From Gammaproteobacteria bacterium (GTDB lineage Bacteria > Pseudomonadota > Gammaproteobacteria > SZUA-152): 64,000 bases of DNA. Of the stretch, positions 42,095 through 53,249 are shown one piece after another. The notes under the pieces are model-generated. The model ran no database searches. It was not told where the DNA came from and saw only the letters and a list, made by a program, of their open reading frames with translations. The position numbers were made by a program, and so were the translations under genes. Numbering within the stretch: the first letter of the stretch is position 1; each line of letters starts with the position of its first letter. The stretch covers positions 1-64,000 of the forward strand of contig JAKISS010000008.1 of assembly GCA_021648485.1 (NCBI GenBank). The letters run 5' to 3'.

Positions 42095-42631
42095 TTATCC
42101 CGCCAGTTCCACGGAAAGCTTGTTTAGTTGGCCGCTCACTGAACCATCAATCACCATATCGCCTGCTTTGATAATGGCACCTCCCATGAGGGATTCGTCC
42201 ACAGTGCATTTGAGCGACACTTCACGCCCCAGCCGTGCTTTGAGTTTTTGAGCGATCATCGTTTGTTGTTTCGCACTGACTTTCTGTGCTGAAACCATTT
42301 CCGCTTCGACGGTTTTTTCCGCTTCCGCTTTCAGGGTTTCAAATTGCACAGTGATTTCAGCGATCACGTCCATACGACGATTTTCTGCCAGCAGCTTGAT
42401 CAGATTACAGCCGGAATCGGTCATCACATCGCCTGCAACATCAATAATCAACTGCGCCAATTGCGCTTTGTTAACACTGGTGTTACCGATAATGCGCCGC
42501 ATGTCTGCATCCGTCGCAATAAGTGCCACAGTTTGCAACGCGGCTGACCATTCCTTCAGCTGGCTTTTGGCATGAGCCAACTGAAAAACCGCTTCGGCAT
42601 AAGGTCGGGCAATGGTGGATTTCTCAGCCAT
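42095..42631 (-). CDS. atpH: F1 ATP synthase delta subunit
   Basis: [13 protein letters not shown]-terminal [24 protein letters not shown]. Confidence 0.96.
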   Translation of the reverse strand: MAEKSTIARPYAEAVFQLAHAKSQLKEWSAALQTVALIATDADMRRIIGNTSVNKAQLAQLIIDVAGDVMTDSGCNLIKLLAENRRMDVIAEITVQFETLKAEAEKTVEAEMVSAQKVSAKQQTMIAQKLKARLGREVSLKCTVDESLMGGAIIKAGDMVIDGSVSGQLNKLSVELAG

Positions 42632-42634
42632 GGC

Positions 42635-43105
42635 CTAAATCTCTGCCGCCAGATCGTTCAACAGGGCATCGTGCGACTTGCTGTCGATTTCACGTTTCAG
42701 CACTTTCTCGGCACCTGCAACGGCAAGTACGGCCACCTGGGCACGAAGCGCTTCTTTGGCCTGATTCACTTCACGTTCAACCTCTGCATTAGCCGCAGCC
42801 ACAATACGCTCACCTTCGGTGCGTGCTGTTTCTTTGGCTTCTTCAACGATTTCGGATGCCCGTTTCTGACTTTGCGCCACAACCTCACCCGCCTGATCCT
42901 TGGCTTCTTTGAGAAGCTCAAGCGCTTTCTTTTTGGCAAGCTCTTCTTCATGCTTGCCTTTTTCAGCGGCGGCAAGACCATCAGCGATACGCTTTTGGCG
43001 TGCCTCCATGATCCCGGACAGAGGGCCCCACATAACTCTGTTGACAAACCAGATCAACAAGACGAACGCAATCATTTGCGCAAAAAGGGTTACTGTAATA
43101 TTCAC
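42635..43105 (-). CDS. atpF: F0 ATP synthase b subunit
   Basis: [29 protein letters not shown] then coiled coil. Confidence 0.96.
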   Translation of the reverse strand: MNITVTLFAQMIAFVLLIWFVNRVMWGPLSGIMEARQKRIADGLAAAEKGKHEEELAKKKALELLKEAKDQAGEVVAQSQKRASEIVEEAKETARTEGERIVAAANAEVEREVNQAKEALRAQVAVLAVAGAEKVLKREIDSKSHDALLNDLAAEI

Positions 43106-43189
43106 TGTTTCATTCCTCCCGGTTTATCTCTGCCCACACATGCGGCAGGTCATCACCAAGTTAGTAGCCTTACTTTAATCAAATAAATA

Positions 43190-43477
43190 TTAAAGTGCGC
43201 CGATAGCGGCAGCCAAGGCACCAACGAAGGGGTTAGCAAACAGGAACCACATGGCAAACGCCAGAATGATGAACGGGAAAGATTCCATCAGGCCCGCAAA
43301 GATGAACATGTTAGTCATCAATACAGGACGCATTTCAGGCTGGCGTGCAATACCTTCGAGGGTTTTGGCACAGATCAGGCCCCAACCGATTGCGGAACCC
43401 AGACCGGCAGCGGCCAGAATTACACCCACACCCACGGCAGTGTAAGCATAAATCATCGCGATCATATCAGGTGTCAT
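43190..43477 (-). CDS. atpE: F0 ATP synthase c subunit
   Basis: GLGSAIGWGLICAKTLEGIARQPEMRPVLMTNMFIFAGLMESFPFII; no Na+-type signature evident. Confidence 0.97.
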   Translation of the reverse strand: MTPDMIAMIYAYTAVGVGVILAAAGLGSAIGWGLICAKTLEGIARQPEMRPVLMTNMFIFAGLMESFPFIILAFAMWFLFANPFVGALAAAIGAL

Positions 43478-43620
43478 TGTTACTCTCCTATCAACGTAAA
43501 GTTATAAAAATTTAAAACCGATTAAAAAACTTATTTTTTCAAAACATTAAAACATAACTCTTTTTCAACAAGACACCTTTTGCAAAGCATCCCGCAAAAA
43601 TTCATCTGCAAATCTGTTGA

Positions 43621-44454
<834 letters not shown>

Positions 44455-44463
44455 TTAACGTTT

Positions 44464-44925
44464 TCAATCCGGGCTGCCCGCCGCTTTCCGGTCGCGCACA
44501 CCCATCAAATAACTGGCTTGTGCCAGGGCGAAGCCGGTAAAAACGGCCATCGCGTCGAGCTTCAATAATCCCAGCCCGATACCCAGCAACACAATCACTG
44601 CCGCAAATCGCACCACGGCACCAATATATAAAATCATCATGCTCTGTTTGGGATCACTCAGCGCAATCGCATTTGCGCGCTTAAAGCCCCCGATTGATAT
44701 CAGGGCGAGTACCACGCTGGACAGACCGCCATAACCGGCCGACAACGCCTTCCACAAACTTTCTTCAGCGCTCGCGCCAAAGAACACAACCGCGATAAGC
44801 AACGTCATCGACAGCTGAACCACAACAACCCGTCGCGCTTTTCCCGCAAGCCCTTTATCGATACTGTTCATCGGACTCTTCGCTACGCTGTTCGCTGTGG
44901 AAATATCACTGCATTTTTGGGTCAT
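44464..44925 (-). CDS. atpI: ATP synthase subunit I-like protein
   Basis: Four-TM protein upstream of atpB. Confidence 0.75.
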   Translation of the reverse strand: MTQKCSDISTANSVAKSPMNSIDKGLAGKARRVVVVQLSMTLLIAVVFFGASAEESLWKALSAGYGGLSSVVLALISIGGFKRANAIALSDPKQSMMILYIGAVVRFAAVIVLLGIGLGLLKLDAMAVFTGFALAQASYLMGVRDRKAAGSPD

Positions 44926-45118
44926 TCAACAACCTGTATACTTTCAGAAACCCGCCCACCAGACCCATGCCACCAAACATCAGCATAAAAACCGGCGCAG
45001 TCCCTAACCAGCCATCCAGCCAGTAGCCCAGTAAAAAACCGGCAACAACCATTGAGCTGAGCATGGTGCCAACACTGATCAATAACAGTCCGGGGCCTTT
45101 TGTTTTACTTTTGGCCAT
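44906..45118 (-). CDS. AtpZ/AtpI-like small F0-associated protein
   Basis: LLLISVGTMLSSMVVAGFLLGYWLDGWLGTAPVFMLMFGGMGLVGGFLKVYRLL two-TM pattern, start of atp operon. Confidence 0.7.
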   Translation of the reverse strand: MAKSKTKGPGLLLISVGTMLSSMVVAGFLLGYWLDGWLGTAPVFMLMFGGMGLVGGFLKVYRLLNDPKMQ

Positions 45119-45498
45119 CGACAACCCTGCAAGACCGGAGCACATCTGTACGACTTGAAAGTACCCCAAAATTGGGCACGAAGTATAACCAGCCACCTTG
45201 CTCCCGGCAAGCCGCTATGTGGAGATATTTAGCCCCTCGCCACATTAATTGGATTTTTTCGGCCCCGTACTGGATCGGGCTCACTGTTTACTAATCACCA
45301 TTTTTCGATGCTACGACTGCTGCAAGTGATGTATTGTATCAGCTTGGAAAGCACTGTTTACAACTGGCCATTCCCGGCGTTCGCTCATAGCCGAGTCCTG
45401 TTTGAGTCTGCTGACTGATCCCACCAGCCCTTTCAACAGGGACTTTCAAAGTGTTTGCTGAGATATAGCCAGTGCCGGCTGACGTGGTCCAATAGATT

Positions 45499-46182
45499 TG
45501 TACACCCCAGTTAAGGATAATTATCTTAACTGAGGAAAGTAAAAATGACGCCACGAAAGAAATATTCGAAAGAATTTAAATTGGATGCAGTGAGTCTGGT
45601 AACAGATCAGGGCTATCCACGGACAGAAGCGGCGAGAAGCCTGGATATCAATGCTGGGTCGCTGGGTAAAGGAGCAGCAGGCAGATGATAGTCAGGCGTT
45701 TCGAGGGAATGGCAAGCTGACACCGGAGTTGGAAGAAATCAAGAAACTCAGAGGCCAGGTGAAACGCTTGCAGATGGAGAACGACATCTTAAAAAAAGCG
45801 ACGGTATTCTTTGCAGCAGAAACGAAATGAAATATTCGTTCATCACCCAGCATAAGAATACCTGGCCTGTCAGCCTGCAGTGCAGGGTATTGAGTGTGAA
45901 TCGTAGTGATTACTATCACTATCAGGCAAAAATGCTCAATCGACCGGATGACTCAGAGCATCAGGAAATGATTGACTGGGTAAAAGATATTGCTGAGAGT
46001 TCCAAGTATAGCTGCGGCAGCCGTCGGATGAAAAAGGCCTTGTATGCATCGGGATATCCTGTCAGTCGCAACAAGGCAAGAAAGCTGATGAAAGAAGCCA
46101 ATGTAAAGGCACGACAGCGCAAGAAGTTCAAAGTGACGACCAACAGCAATCACAAGCACCCGGTGTTTGATAATCTACGGTT
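45499..46182 (+). mobile_element. Truncated, inactivated IS3-family insertion sequence
   Basis: Terminal-type TGTACACCCCAGTTAAGGATAATTATCTTAACTG, frameshifted orfA (45545-45830), orfB N-terminus (45827-) lacking the DDE core. Confidence 0.85.
45545..45830 (+). pseudogene. IS3-family transposase orfA, frameshifted
   Basis: MTPRKKYSKEFKLDAVSLVTDQGYPRTEAARSLDIN then -1/+2 shift into LGRWVKEQQADDSQAFRGNGKLTPELEEIKKLRGQVKRLQMENDILKKATVFFA. Confidence 0.85.
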
Positions 46183-46195
46183 TGGGCCAGGGTAA
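45827..46195 (+). pseudogene. IS3-family transposase orfB, truncated before the integrase core
   Basis: SVNRSDYYHYQ...YGSRR-like CGSRRMKKALYASGYPVSRNKARKLMKEANVKARQRKKFKVTTNSNHKHPVFDN then out of homology. Confidence 0.85.
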
Positions 46196-46680
46196 TCTCT
46201 GGCTGTTCAACGACATCGCCCCCGCCCACTGGTTTTACAGCAACCACCCAGAGCATTTTTTCGATGGCATGGATTGTTTGAATGAACGTGACGCCAGTCA
46301 GCTGGAAGAGCGCGTCAAAGCCATCATGGAACACTTGCCCTGGGCCAGCACATCCTTGATGCCGAATCCTTGCATACAATAACGCTGTTTTTATAAAAAT
46401 TGATGCTCGCGTATAATCACTTCCAGCGGAGAAGGCGTTCCGCCCATAAATTGCCGAAAAAAACAGTTAACCTATTGTTTTTTATGAATTTATGCCCGAG
46501 ATACCATTTGGTTCTCTGTCAAAAACGGTGTTAATACCTGCACTGAGACAACTGAGATTTTTTAAATATGCCAGCGCATGCTGTTTTTAGCATTCGCCTA
46601 TTTTCCCCACCGGGCAAACTATTATCGTGTACGGAATCATCTGTATACGTCACTCAATTATTTTTTACAGGAAGAATATC

Positions 46681-48270
46681 GTGTTATCCACTGCAAATAT
46701 TACTATGCAATTTGGTGCCAAGCCATTGTTTGAAGACATTTCCGTTAAGTTTAGTGATGGTAATCGTTATGGGCTGATCGGTGCCAACGGTTGCGGCAAG
46801 TCCACACTAATGAAAATTTTAGGCGGTGACCTGGAGCCTTCTGCAGGCAATATTTCAAAAAATCCCAACGAACGTATTGGCAAGCTGAGGCAGGATCAGT
46901 TCGCGTACGAGGAATTCAGCGTAATTGATACGGTGATTATGGGCCACGAGGAACTGTGGAAGGTGAAATCTGAACGTGATGCCATTTATGCCAATCCGGA
47001 AATGAGTGAGGAGGATGGCATGCGGGCTGCTGATCTTGAACATGATTTTGCCGAGATGGATGGTTATACCGCCGAGGCACGGGCCGGTGAATTACTGCTG
47101 GGTGTGGGCATCCCTGTTGAGCAGCATTTCGGCCCTATGAGTGAAGTAGCGCCGGGTTGGAAGCTGCGGGTATTGCTGACACAGGTTTTGTTTTCAGAGC
47201 CTGATATCATGTTACTGGATGAGCCTACCAATAACCTGGATATCAATACCATTGGCTGGCTGGAAGGGGTGTTAAACGAGCGCAATTGCACGATGATCAT
47301 CATTTCCCATGATCGTCATTTTTTGAACAGTGTGTGTACGCACATGGCCGATCTGGATTACGGTGAACTGCGTATTTATCCCGGTTCCTATGATGAGTAT
47401 ATGACGGCAGCCACACAGGCCAGTGAACAACTGACTTCAGACAATGCCAAGAAGAGCGCGCAGATTGCCGAACTTAAAGCTTTTGTCAGTCGATTTTCCG
47501 CCAATGCGTCAAAATCAAAACAGGCGACATCACGCGCTAAACAAATTGATAAAATTCAATTGGCAGAAGTAAAGCCTTCCAGTCGGCAAAGTCCTTTTAT
47601 TCGTTTTGAGCAGGATAAAAAGCTTCATCGCCTGGCTCTGGAGGTGGAAAACCTTGGAAAACACTTTGATGAAGACCTGTTTTCGGGACTCAATCTTACG
47701 GTGGAAGTGGGTGAGCGTATTGCAATAATCGGCCCCAACGGTATTGGTAAATCAACGTTGTTGAAATGTCTGGTCGGTGATCTGGAACCCTCTACCGGAA
47801 AAGTGAAATGGTCGGAAAATGCGAATATCGGTTATTACGCGCAGGACCATGCTGCTGATTTTGAAGAGCGTAAAAATTTATATGACTGGATGGACCAGTG
47901 GGGAAAAGAGAGTGATGACGAACAGGTTATCCGTGGCACTCTGGGGCGTATGCTGTTTTCACAGAATGATATCAATAAGACAGTTGACATTATTTCCGGC
48001 GGCGAACAGGGACGCATGCTGTTTGGTAAATTAATGCTGCAACGCCCTAATATTTTGTTATTGGATGAGCCGACTAACCACTTGGATATGGAGTCGATTG
48101 AATCACTCAATCTGGCCTTGGAAAACTATCCTGGCACATTGCTTTTTGTCAGTCATGACCGTGAATTTGTCTCTTCCATTGCGACACGTATTATCGAGTT
48201 GACACCTACCGGTATTGTCGATATTCATGGCACTTATGAAGAATACCTGCGTAACAAAAATGCGAATTGA
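46681..48270 (+). CDS. ABC-F family ATPase (YbiT-like)
   Basis: Two ABC cassettes ([44 protein letters not shown]); GTG start at 46681. Confidence 0.93.
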   Translation: MLSTANITMQFGAKPLFEDISVKFSDGNRYGLIGANGCGKSTLMKILGGDLEPSAGNISKNPNERIGKLRQDQFAYEEFSVIDTVIMGHEELWKVKSERDAIYANPEMSEEDGMRAADLEHDFAEMDGYTAEARAGELLLGVGIPVEQHFGPMSEVAPGWKLRVLLTQVLFSEPDIMLLDEPTNNLDINTIGWLEGVLNERNCTMIIISHDRHFLNSVCTHMADLDYGELRIYPGSYDEYMTAATQASEQLTSDNAKKSAQIAELKAFVSRFSANASKSKQATSRAKQIDKIQLAEVKPSSRQSPFIRFEQDKKLHRLALEVENLGKHFDEDLFSGLNLTVEVGERIAIIGPNGIGKSTLLKCLVGDLEPSTGKVKWSENANIGYYAQDHAADFEERKNLYDWMDQWGKESDDEQVIRGTLGRMLFSQNDINKTVDIISGGEQGRMLFGKLMLQRPNILLLDEPTNHLDMESIESLNLALENYPGTLLFVSHDREFVSSIATRIIELTPTGIVDIHGTYEEYLRNKNAN

Positions 48271-48309
48271 GTTTTTGTTGTTTTATTTTTTACATCACAT
48301 CGGTTATTC

Positions 48310-49698
48310 ATGATGAGTCACTCTTGTTTTTCATCTCTCAAGTTGCGTACTGAGCTGCTTGAAAATCTTACGTCGCTGAATTATTTGACGATGACACCCA
48401 TACAGGCAAAAAGTCTGCCACCCATTTTGGCGGGAAACGATGTCATTGCGCAGGGCAAAACCGGTTCAGGAAAAACGGCGGCTTTTGGTCTGGGGCTACT
48501 GGAAAAACTGGTGGTAAAGCGTTTTTGCGTACAATCACTGGTACTTTGCCCGACCCGGGAGCTGGCCGACCAGGTGGCAAAAGAATTGCGTAAGCTGGCG
48601 CGCAAAGTCCATAACATTAAAATACTGACGCTCTGCGGCGGTATGCCTTTTGGTCCGCAAATTGGGTCGCTGGAACATGGAGCCCATATCGTGGTTGGTA
48701 CGCCGGGACGCATTGAAGAACATCTGCGCAAAGGTACTCTGGATTTACAACACCTGACAGTTTTTGTTCTCGATGAGGCTGATCGCATGCTGGACATGGG
48801 TTTTCAGGTAACGCTGGACGCTATCATCACGCATATGCCGCGCAAACGTCAAACGCTGTTGTTCAGCGCCACTTACCCTGAACAAATACAAACCATTGCG
48901 AAGAAAATCATGGTTGATCCCGTGATAATGCAAGTGACTTCGACACATGATGAGACCAGCATTAAGCAACATTTTTATAAATTAAGCGGTGACGAGCAAC
49001 GCATGGATGCCTTGCGTTTGCTGTTATTGGCGCATTCCCCCGAGTCTGCTCTGGTATTTTGTAATACCAGGCGCGAGACACAGAAAGTGGCCGATGAGCT
49101 GGTCCGATATGGTTTTAGTGCGCTGGCACTGCACGGCGACCTGGATCAAAAAGCCCGCGACCAGATACTGGTGCGCTTCAGCAATAAAAGCACATCGATT
49201 CTGGTCGCTACTGATGTCGCATCACGCGGTCTGGATATTGATGCGCTGGATGCGGTCATTAATTATCACCTGTCACACGATACTGAGGTACATGTGCATC
49301 GCATTGGTCGCACAGGTAGAGCTGGCAGCAAGGGCATTGCCTGTACGCTATATACCGATAACGAAAGTTATAAAGTCGCCATGCTGGAAGACTACCTTAA
49401 ACAAAACATCAACAATGAGGCACTACCATCATCAAACCTGTTGAATAAAACACCCTATCAGCCAGCCATGGTTACTTTACAGATTGATGGCGGTAAAAAA
49501 CAAAAAATGCGCCCGGGTGATATTCTTGGTGCTCTTACAGGAGAAAAGGGTATCGCAGGAAAACACGTTGGGAAAATCAGCATTGATGACAACCGGGCCT
49601 ATGTAGCAATTAACTGCGAGGTTGTTAAGCCTGCACTGAAAAAACTGGAAGCAGGGAAATTAAAAGGACGTTCATTTCGGGTCAGGCAAATACGCTAA
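48310..49698 (+). CDS. dbpA: ATP-dependent RNA helicase DbpA
   Basis: AQGKTGSGKTAAFGLGLL, DEADRMLDMGF, SAT, HRIGRTGRAG, C-terminal DbpA RNA-binding domain (KKQKMRPGDILGALTGEKGIAGKHVGKISID). Confidence 0.95.
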   Translation: MMSHSCFSSLKLRTELLENLTSLNYLTMTPIQAKSLPPILAGNDVIAQGKTGSGKTAAFGLGLLEKLVVKRFCVQSLVLCPTRELADQVAKELRKLARKVHNIKILTLCGGMPFGPQIGSLEHGAHIVVGTPGRIEEHLRKGTLDLQHLTVFVLDEADRMLDMGFQVTLDAIITHMPRKRQTLLFSATYPEQIQTIAKKIMVDPVIMQVTSTHDETSIKQHFYKLSGDEQRMDALRLLLLAHSPESALVFCNTRRETQKVADELVRYGFSALALHGDLDQKARDQILVRFSNKSTSILVATDVASRGLDIDALDAVINYHLSHDTEVHVHRIGRTGRAGSKGIACTLYTDNESYKVAMLEDYLKQNINNEALPSSNLLNKTPYQPAMVTLQIDGGKKQKMRPGDILGALTGEKGIAGKHVGKISIDDNRAYVAINCEVVKPALKKLEAGKLKGRSFRVRQIR

Positions 49699-50292
49699 CA
49701 GGTTTTCATGTAGCCTGTTACGTAAAATCCAGCACCAACCTCTACCTTTCTAGTGGGGACAATCAGCTTCAAATAATATTTATTTCAATAAATATCAGAC
49801 ACACAGGCAATACACCGTTGCCATATAAAAATTATAACGGGAATATTTTACTTACTTTTAGCAATGCTTTCCCGTCAGACCACGAGGGAAATTACCTAGG
49901 TTTTTTTGGAAAAAAAAGCTTGTCTTACCTGTGTCTCACACATACTATTTTACCTACCAAAATGATGAGGCTCTGCCAGGGAATATCAAGCTGCAAACAA
50001 GGGATGTGCGAAGGTTGATTACTCAATCATTAGCAAATTCTTAATTGTAGTTATATCTCTCATTCAAGAACCCCTTTCTAGGCTGGCTTGATTCTCAGCG
50101 CAAGAGCTTTACTGTGCCCGCACATTTTTATAGGTATAAAAACAAATTGTTATAAATTTATGCGGCAATTGTAATTATTGAGTGCTGCTTAACTCTTGTC
50201 AGGAGGATAAATAATAACAGGGGTATTTATTTTTGTGTCATGGATATGGGCAAGATTATAAAAATTACGATGGAATTTATAAGGAGAGTTTG

Positions 50293-51453
50293 ATGATGCG
50301 TATACAAACAGGATTAACCTTGAGCATATTGGCTGTCTCGGGCATTACGTTGATGGGAACCGCTCAGGCCATACCGTCATTTGCGGCTAAATACGAAAAA
50401 AATTGTTCATACTGCCATAACGCATGGCCCCAGTTGAATAACAAAGGCCGAAATTTTAAAGAACGAGGTTATCGTCTTAAGGAAGACTTGAAGATAGAAG
50501 GTAAAACCACTCCTTATTATGAAGCAGGTAATTTTCCAATTAGTGGCCTGGTTATCTCACGCCCATATGATAAAGCAGACAGTGGTGACCGTATGGTACG
50601 TGCAATTAACGGGGTAGCGTTGTTTATTGCCGGCAATATGGGTAAAAACGTTTCCGTATTCACTCAAATTGAAGCTGAAGACGAAGCTGATTTTTCACCA
50701 GAAGTGGGTAGCACTGCGTTGTCTTATCGATTCAACAAAGAGGCCGCTCTGCAAATGACCTGGAGTCAGGCCAATTGGGCCGATGGCTATGGCTTCCTGG
50801 GCAATCATTTCCGATTAACCCGTGGCAGTGTGGGCGTGATTGATCAAAATTTTGGTGGCGCTGACAATGGTGGAAAATTACGCTCCAAACGCCAAAATGT
50901 GGCCGTAACAGGCCGTGTTGCCAATGACAAATTATTTTATAACATTGGTCTCGGTGGTGTAGCAGATAATGTTGAAGGTGTATCCGGCAATGACCCCGGA
51001 AACGGTACCAGCATGAATGCCCGTGTTGCCTTTGATATGAAAAAGAACATCATGGTGGGCGGCTATGTCCTCGATGGTAAGTCTGGCAACATGAATTTTA
51101 ATCGCATGGCAATCGATACCCAGGCTGACCTGAAAGATATCCGCATTCAGGCTGCTTATGTCATGGCTGAGGACGATGTAACGGGGGGAACAGATAAAAA
51201 CAATGCATTTTCCATTCAGGCTTATAACGTTATGAAAACCAAAAAAGGCAAGCCTACCTGGGTGCAGTTAGTACGTTTGGACAACTATGAAAGAAATGAT
51301 GGTACCCATGAATACAACGAGCTGACTTTAAACGTTACCCATTATCTGGCACAAAACATTAAAGCCTATATCGAGTACTGGGATCGCTTTGATACACCAA
51401 CGGGTGTGGATAAAGATAATCGTTTAACTCTTCAGCTCTATGTTGGCCTGTAG
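50293..51453 (+). CDS. Cyc2-like fused monoheme cytochrome c / outer-membrane beta-barrel (porin)
   Basis: Signal peptide; IPSFAAKYEKNCSYCHNAWPQLNNKGRNFKERGYRLKED (CxxCH followed by PxLNxxGRxFKxxGY); alternating hydrophobic beta-strand-like sequence to C-terminal LQLYVGL; AAGGAG RBS. Confidence 0.65.
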   Translation: MMRIQTGLTLSILAVSGITLMGTAQAIPSFAAKYEKNCSYCHNAWPQLNNKGRNFKERGYRLKEDLKIEGKTTPYYEAGNFPISGLVISRPYDKADSGDRMVRAINGVALFIAGNMGKNVSVFTQIEAEDEADFSPEVGSTALSYRFNKEAALQMTWSQANWADGYGFLGNHFRLTRGSVGVIDQNFGGADNGGKLRSKRQNVAVTGRVANDKLFYNIGLGGVADNVEGVSGNDPGNGTSMNARVAFDMKKNIMVGGYVLDGKSGNMNFNRMAIDTQADLKDIRIQAAYVMAEDDVTGGTDKNNAFSIQAYNVMKTKKGKPTWVQLVRLDNYERNDGTHEYNELTLNVTHYLAQNIKAYIEYWDRFDTPTGVDKDNRLTLQLYVGL

Positions 51454-51479
51454 TTTCATTTAGGAATATTTAAAACAAT

Positions 51480-51510
51480 GAAAGCCAGATGAATTTTTCG
51501 TCTGGCTTTC
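51480..51510. terminator. Stem-loop between cytochrome-porin gene and downstream cytochrome c
   Basis: GAAAGCCAGATGAATTTTTCGTCTGGCTTTC. Confidence 0.65.
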
Positions 51511-51568
51511 ACTTGTTTTAAACAATATTTTCTAACCGGTAATATTTTGTAACAACAGTGAGCCAATT

Positions 51569-51904
51569 ATGAAACAGAATATATTTATAAAATGGAATGT
51601 ATTACTATATTTTCTGACGATTTTCACTGCTGCATTTCTGCTCCCAATAAATACAGTTATGGCCACAGCACCAAACAAAATAAAAATTATGGCTGATGCC
51701 TGTTTAACATGTCATGGGCCAAACGGATCAGGATCAGGAAAAATCCCCGAACTGAAAGGATTGGAAAAAAGCGATATCACCGAAAGTTTATTTGGCTTTA
51801 AATCAGGTGATGAAAAATCCACCATCATGGGGCGATACGCTAAAGCACTGAGTGATAATGAGATTAATCTGCTGGGTGAATATTTTTCAACTTTAGATAA
51901 ATAA
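51569..51904 (+). CDS. Monoheme class I cytochrome c, FccA-like
   Basis: Signal peptide; MADACLTCHGPNGSGSGKIPELKGL, single CxxCH; upstream of fccB-like gene. Confidence 0.85.
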   Translation: MKQNIFIKWNVLLYFLTIFTAAFLLPINTVMATAPNKIKIMADACLTCHGPNGSGSGKIPELKGLEKSDITESLFGFKSGDEKSTIMGRYAKALSDNEINLLGEYFSTLDK

Positions 51905-51918
51905 TCAGGGGCGATGTA

Positions 51919-53211
51919 ATGAACCAGCTTGATCGCAGAACATTTATCAAACTACTGGGGGCCGCTGGTGTCATTTCCTCAGCCAATAGTCTTGTTTTGC
52001 CAGGCAGCGCCACAGCAGAAGCCAACGCTCGCGTGGTGGTGGTGGGCGGCGGCTTTGGTGGTGCAACCTGTGCCAACTACCTGCGTCAGTATGATTCCAG
52101 CCTGAATGTGACGTTGATTGAGCCAAATGTTCAGTTTGTTACCTGCCCATTCAGCAATACTGTATTGGCAGGGATGAAATCTATAAACTTCATTACTCAC
52201 AATTACGATGGGCTGCGTAAAAATCACGGCGTTAATGTCATGCATGATATGGTGATCTCAATTGATGCCACGGCGAAAAAAATTAAACTAAAAAGCGGTA
52301 AAACACTTGTCTATGATCGTTTGGTCGTCTCTCCAGGAATTTCTTTTAACTGGCATGAAATCGAGGGGGCAAGTGCAGAAAACAGTAAAATAATGCCCCA
52401 TGCATGGAAGGCCGGCACACAAACTATTTTGTTGCGAAAACAATTAGAGGCAATGAAGGATGGCGGCACAGTCATTATTGCATCACCTCGTAAACCTTTT
52501 CGCGCCCCTCCTGCCCCCTATGAGCGCGCCAGCCTGATCGCGTACTATCTTAAAAAAACCAAACCCTCTTCGAAAATTTTACTGATTGATTCCAGTGGTG
52601 ACTCTGAAGAACTGGCCATGTTCCGTAAGGGCTGGGAAAAACTCTACAAGGGTATAATTGAATGGGTCGATGGCTCTGAGCAAGGTGAGATTGTATCCGC
52701 AGATACCAAGGCATTATCACTGACCGGACACACAATAGGCACTCTTAAAGGCGATGTTGTTAATTTGATTCCACCACAACACGCGGGAGAGATTGCACGG
52801 GTTGCTGGCCTGGCGGATGAATCAGGTTGGTGCCCGGTAAACCCGAAAAATTTTGCGTCCACATTACAAAAAAATATTCATGTGATTGGTGATGCTTGCA
52901 TTGCGGAGCCTATGCAAAAAACAGGGCACAGCGCCAATACCCAGGGTAAAATTTGTGCAGCTGCTATCGTGGTTGAATTGAATGGAGGCACCATGCCGGA
53001 TGTCACCTACAGCACCGGCATCTACAGTTTTCTCAATCCCAAATATGCCCTTTCATCTGCGAGAGTGTACCGCTTGAAAAATGGAAAATTGAAACAGGTT
53101 GCGGGTGGTTTGAGTGCTAAAAAGGCATCTCGAAAAACACGACTCAAAGAGGCCAGGTTTGCATCGGGTTGGTATAAGGGGATTACCATGGATACATTTG
53201 GAAAAACCTGA
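51919..53211 (+). CDS. fccB: Flavocytochrome c sulfide dehydrogenase flavoprotein subunit (FccB/SoxF family)
   Basis: Tat motif DRRTFIKLLGAAG; VVVGGGFGGATCANYLR; FVTCPFSNTVLAG; VIGDACIAEPMQKTGHSANTQGKICA. Confidence 0.9.
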   Translation: MNQLDRRTFIKLLGAAGVISSANSLVLPGSATAEANARVVVVGGGFGGATCANYLRQYDSSLNVTLIEPNVQFVTCPFSNTVLAGMKSINFITHNYDGLRKNHGVNVMHDMVISIDATAKKIKLKSGKTLVYDRLVVSPGISFNWHEIEGASAENSKIMPHAWKAGTQTILLRKQLEAMKDGGTVIIASPRKPFRAPPAPYERASLIAYYLKKTKPSSKILLIDSSGDSEELAMFRKGWEKLYKGIIEWVDGSEQGEIVSADTKALSLTGHTIGTLKGDVVNLIPPQHAGEIARVAGLADESGWCPVNPKNFASTLQKNIHVIGDACIAEPMQKTGHSANTQGKICAAAIVVELNGGTMPDVTYSTGIYSFLNPKYALSSARVYRLKNGKLKQVAGGLSAKKASRKTRLKEARFASGWYKGITMDTFGKT

Positions 53212-53249
53212 CTCTGCTATGTTTGACCAAATTACAATTCGGCAATTTT

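Noticed and set aside
49818-50018. 66-aa ORF upstream of the cytochrome-porin gene
   Set aside because: No ribosome-binding site or domain; AT-rich intergenic sequence, possibly promoter region instead.
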